A stretch of 64,000 bases of DNA, from positions 1,624,501 to 1,688,500 of the forward strand of contig NC_056406.1 in NCBI RefSeq assembly GCF_905147365.1, read 5' to 3'. A model generated the notes under the pieces. The model saw nothing but the letters and a program-made list of their open reading frames with translations, was not told where the DNA came from and did not search any database. Both the position numbers and the translations under genes were made by a program. The stretch is from Aricia agestis (taxonomy: Eukaryota > Arthropoda > Insecta > Lepidoptera > Lycaenidae). Shown here in pieces: positions 63,466 to 64,000 of this stretch (position 1 is its first letter; the number at the start of each line of letters is the position of its first letter).

Positions 63466-64000
63466 TAATATTATTTAAATCATTGTTTATTCTTTGATCG
63501 AGAATCGCTCATAAGTTAATATACCTTACGGAATAGAGAAACAAAGGCCTGTGTGGTAAAAATCAGTAACACTGCGTGGTACAAAGAGACGTGTGATACA
63601 TGACAGCAGAACTCTTTTTTTGACGTCCAGTCGGCACTTATCGGCACGTTGACAATTTAATCCCCTAGAAAGGTGCTTGTGTCTACGTATTACGTACACA
63701 TGTTTTTCCACACAGATGTAAATCAACTTCGGTTTCGTTTGACGTCTCGAGACTGTTGTTCTATTCCGCTAGGTATATTAACTTTATGAAATCGCTACCG
63801 TATGTTCAAATATACTAAACACTATAGAGTCGTTAGGTCGGTTGCAGGAGTGCACCACGTGTGCGGTGCGAAGATTACAGACCATTAGCCGTGTGAGAGT
63901 GGGGATGTTTGTTCACGCCATAATTACTCACGTCTTTAATATAACAAGAGATCGTCCAATGGTTGAAATTCGACCTTAGTTTCAACCATATTAGGACTGC
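63466..64000. other. Window end, no gene
   Basis: Unique sequence. A CACGTG E-box lies at about 63856 in GCACCACGTGTGCGGTGCG. Nothing else supported. Confidence 0.25.

Overview
The window is animal nuclear DNA, almost certainly from a moth or butterfly (Lepidoptera). Evidence: one spliced gene with small GC-rich exons and long AT-rich introns, an RTE-type LINE of the kind common in Lepidoptera, several tRNA-headed SINEs, many TAA- or TTAA-flanked MITEs, and the short Helitron-like tails (CCGATTT...CTAGT) that litter lepidopteran introns. There is no operon structure or other bacterial feature.

Region 1 (about 3.0-25.4 kb, perhaps to 26.6 kb or beyond) holds the one conserved gene, on the minus strand: the insect member of the ETO/MTG8/CBFA2T corepressor family, nervy (nvy). 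I could assemble eleven coding exons with consensus splice sites and matching phases into a 543-residue protein: N-terminal basic/Ser-Pro region, TAFH/NHR1, NHR2 helix, NHR3-like helix, MYND zinc finger, low-complexity tail. Exons 3 and 5, which encode the TAFH region, each have a broken partial copy in the adjacent intron. A non-coding 5' exon with a perfect CRE (TGACGTCA) probably lies near 26.46-26.58 kb. A second GC-rich promoter-like segment with a donor site on the same strand lies at 60.6-60.8 kb.

Region 2 (30.8-32.7 kb, plus strand) is a 5'-truncated RTE-clade LINE whose reverse transcriptase is open for 539 codons. Region 3 (46.4-46.9 kb, plus strand) is a compact single-exon gene for a cysteine-free secreted protein of 121 residues with a TATA-like box; I do not recognise its family. 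Region 4 (49.0-51.7 kb, plus strand) is a decayed jockey/CR1-like LINE. Its 3' tail recurs as solo copies at 1.36 and 55.0 kb.

The rest is mobile-element mosaic: three SINE families (four, two-plus and seven copies), at least a dozen MITE or foldback families, five Helitron-like tail families, a longer dispersed family at 43-44, 54, 58 and 61 kb, and an 80-bp ATCGAT-rich minisatellite. The clearest nested case is at 52.0-53.3 kb: a TTA-flanked MITE sits in the terminal TTA of a second MITE, which itself sits in a Helitron-like tail. Another is a long hairpin at 39.85-40.38 kb with one arm split by a SINE. Many short perfect hairpins lie in or next to repeat copies. I see no tRNA or rRNA gene, CRISPR array or viral gene cluster. 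Family names come from recognition of the sequence, not from a search.
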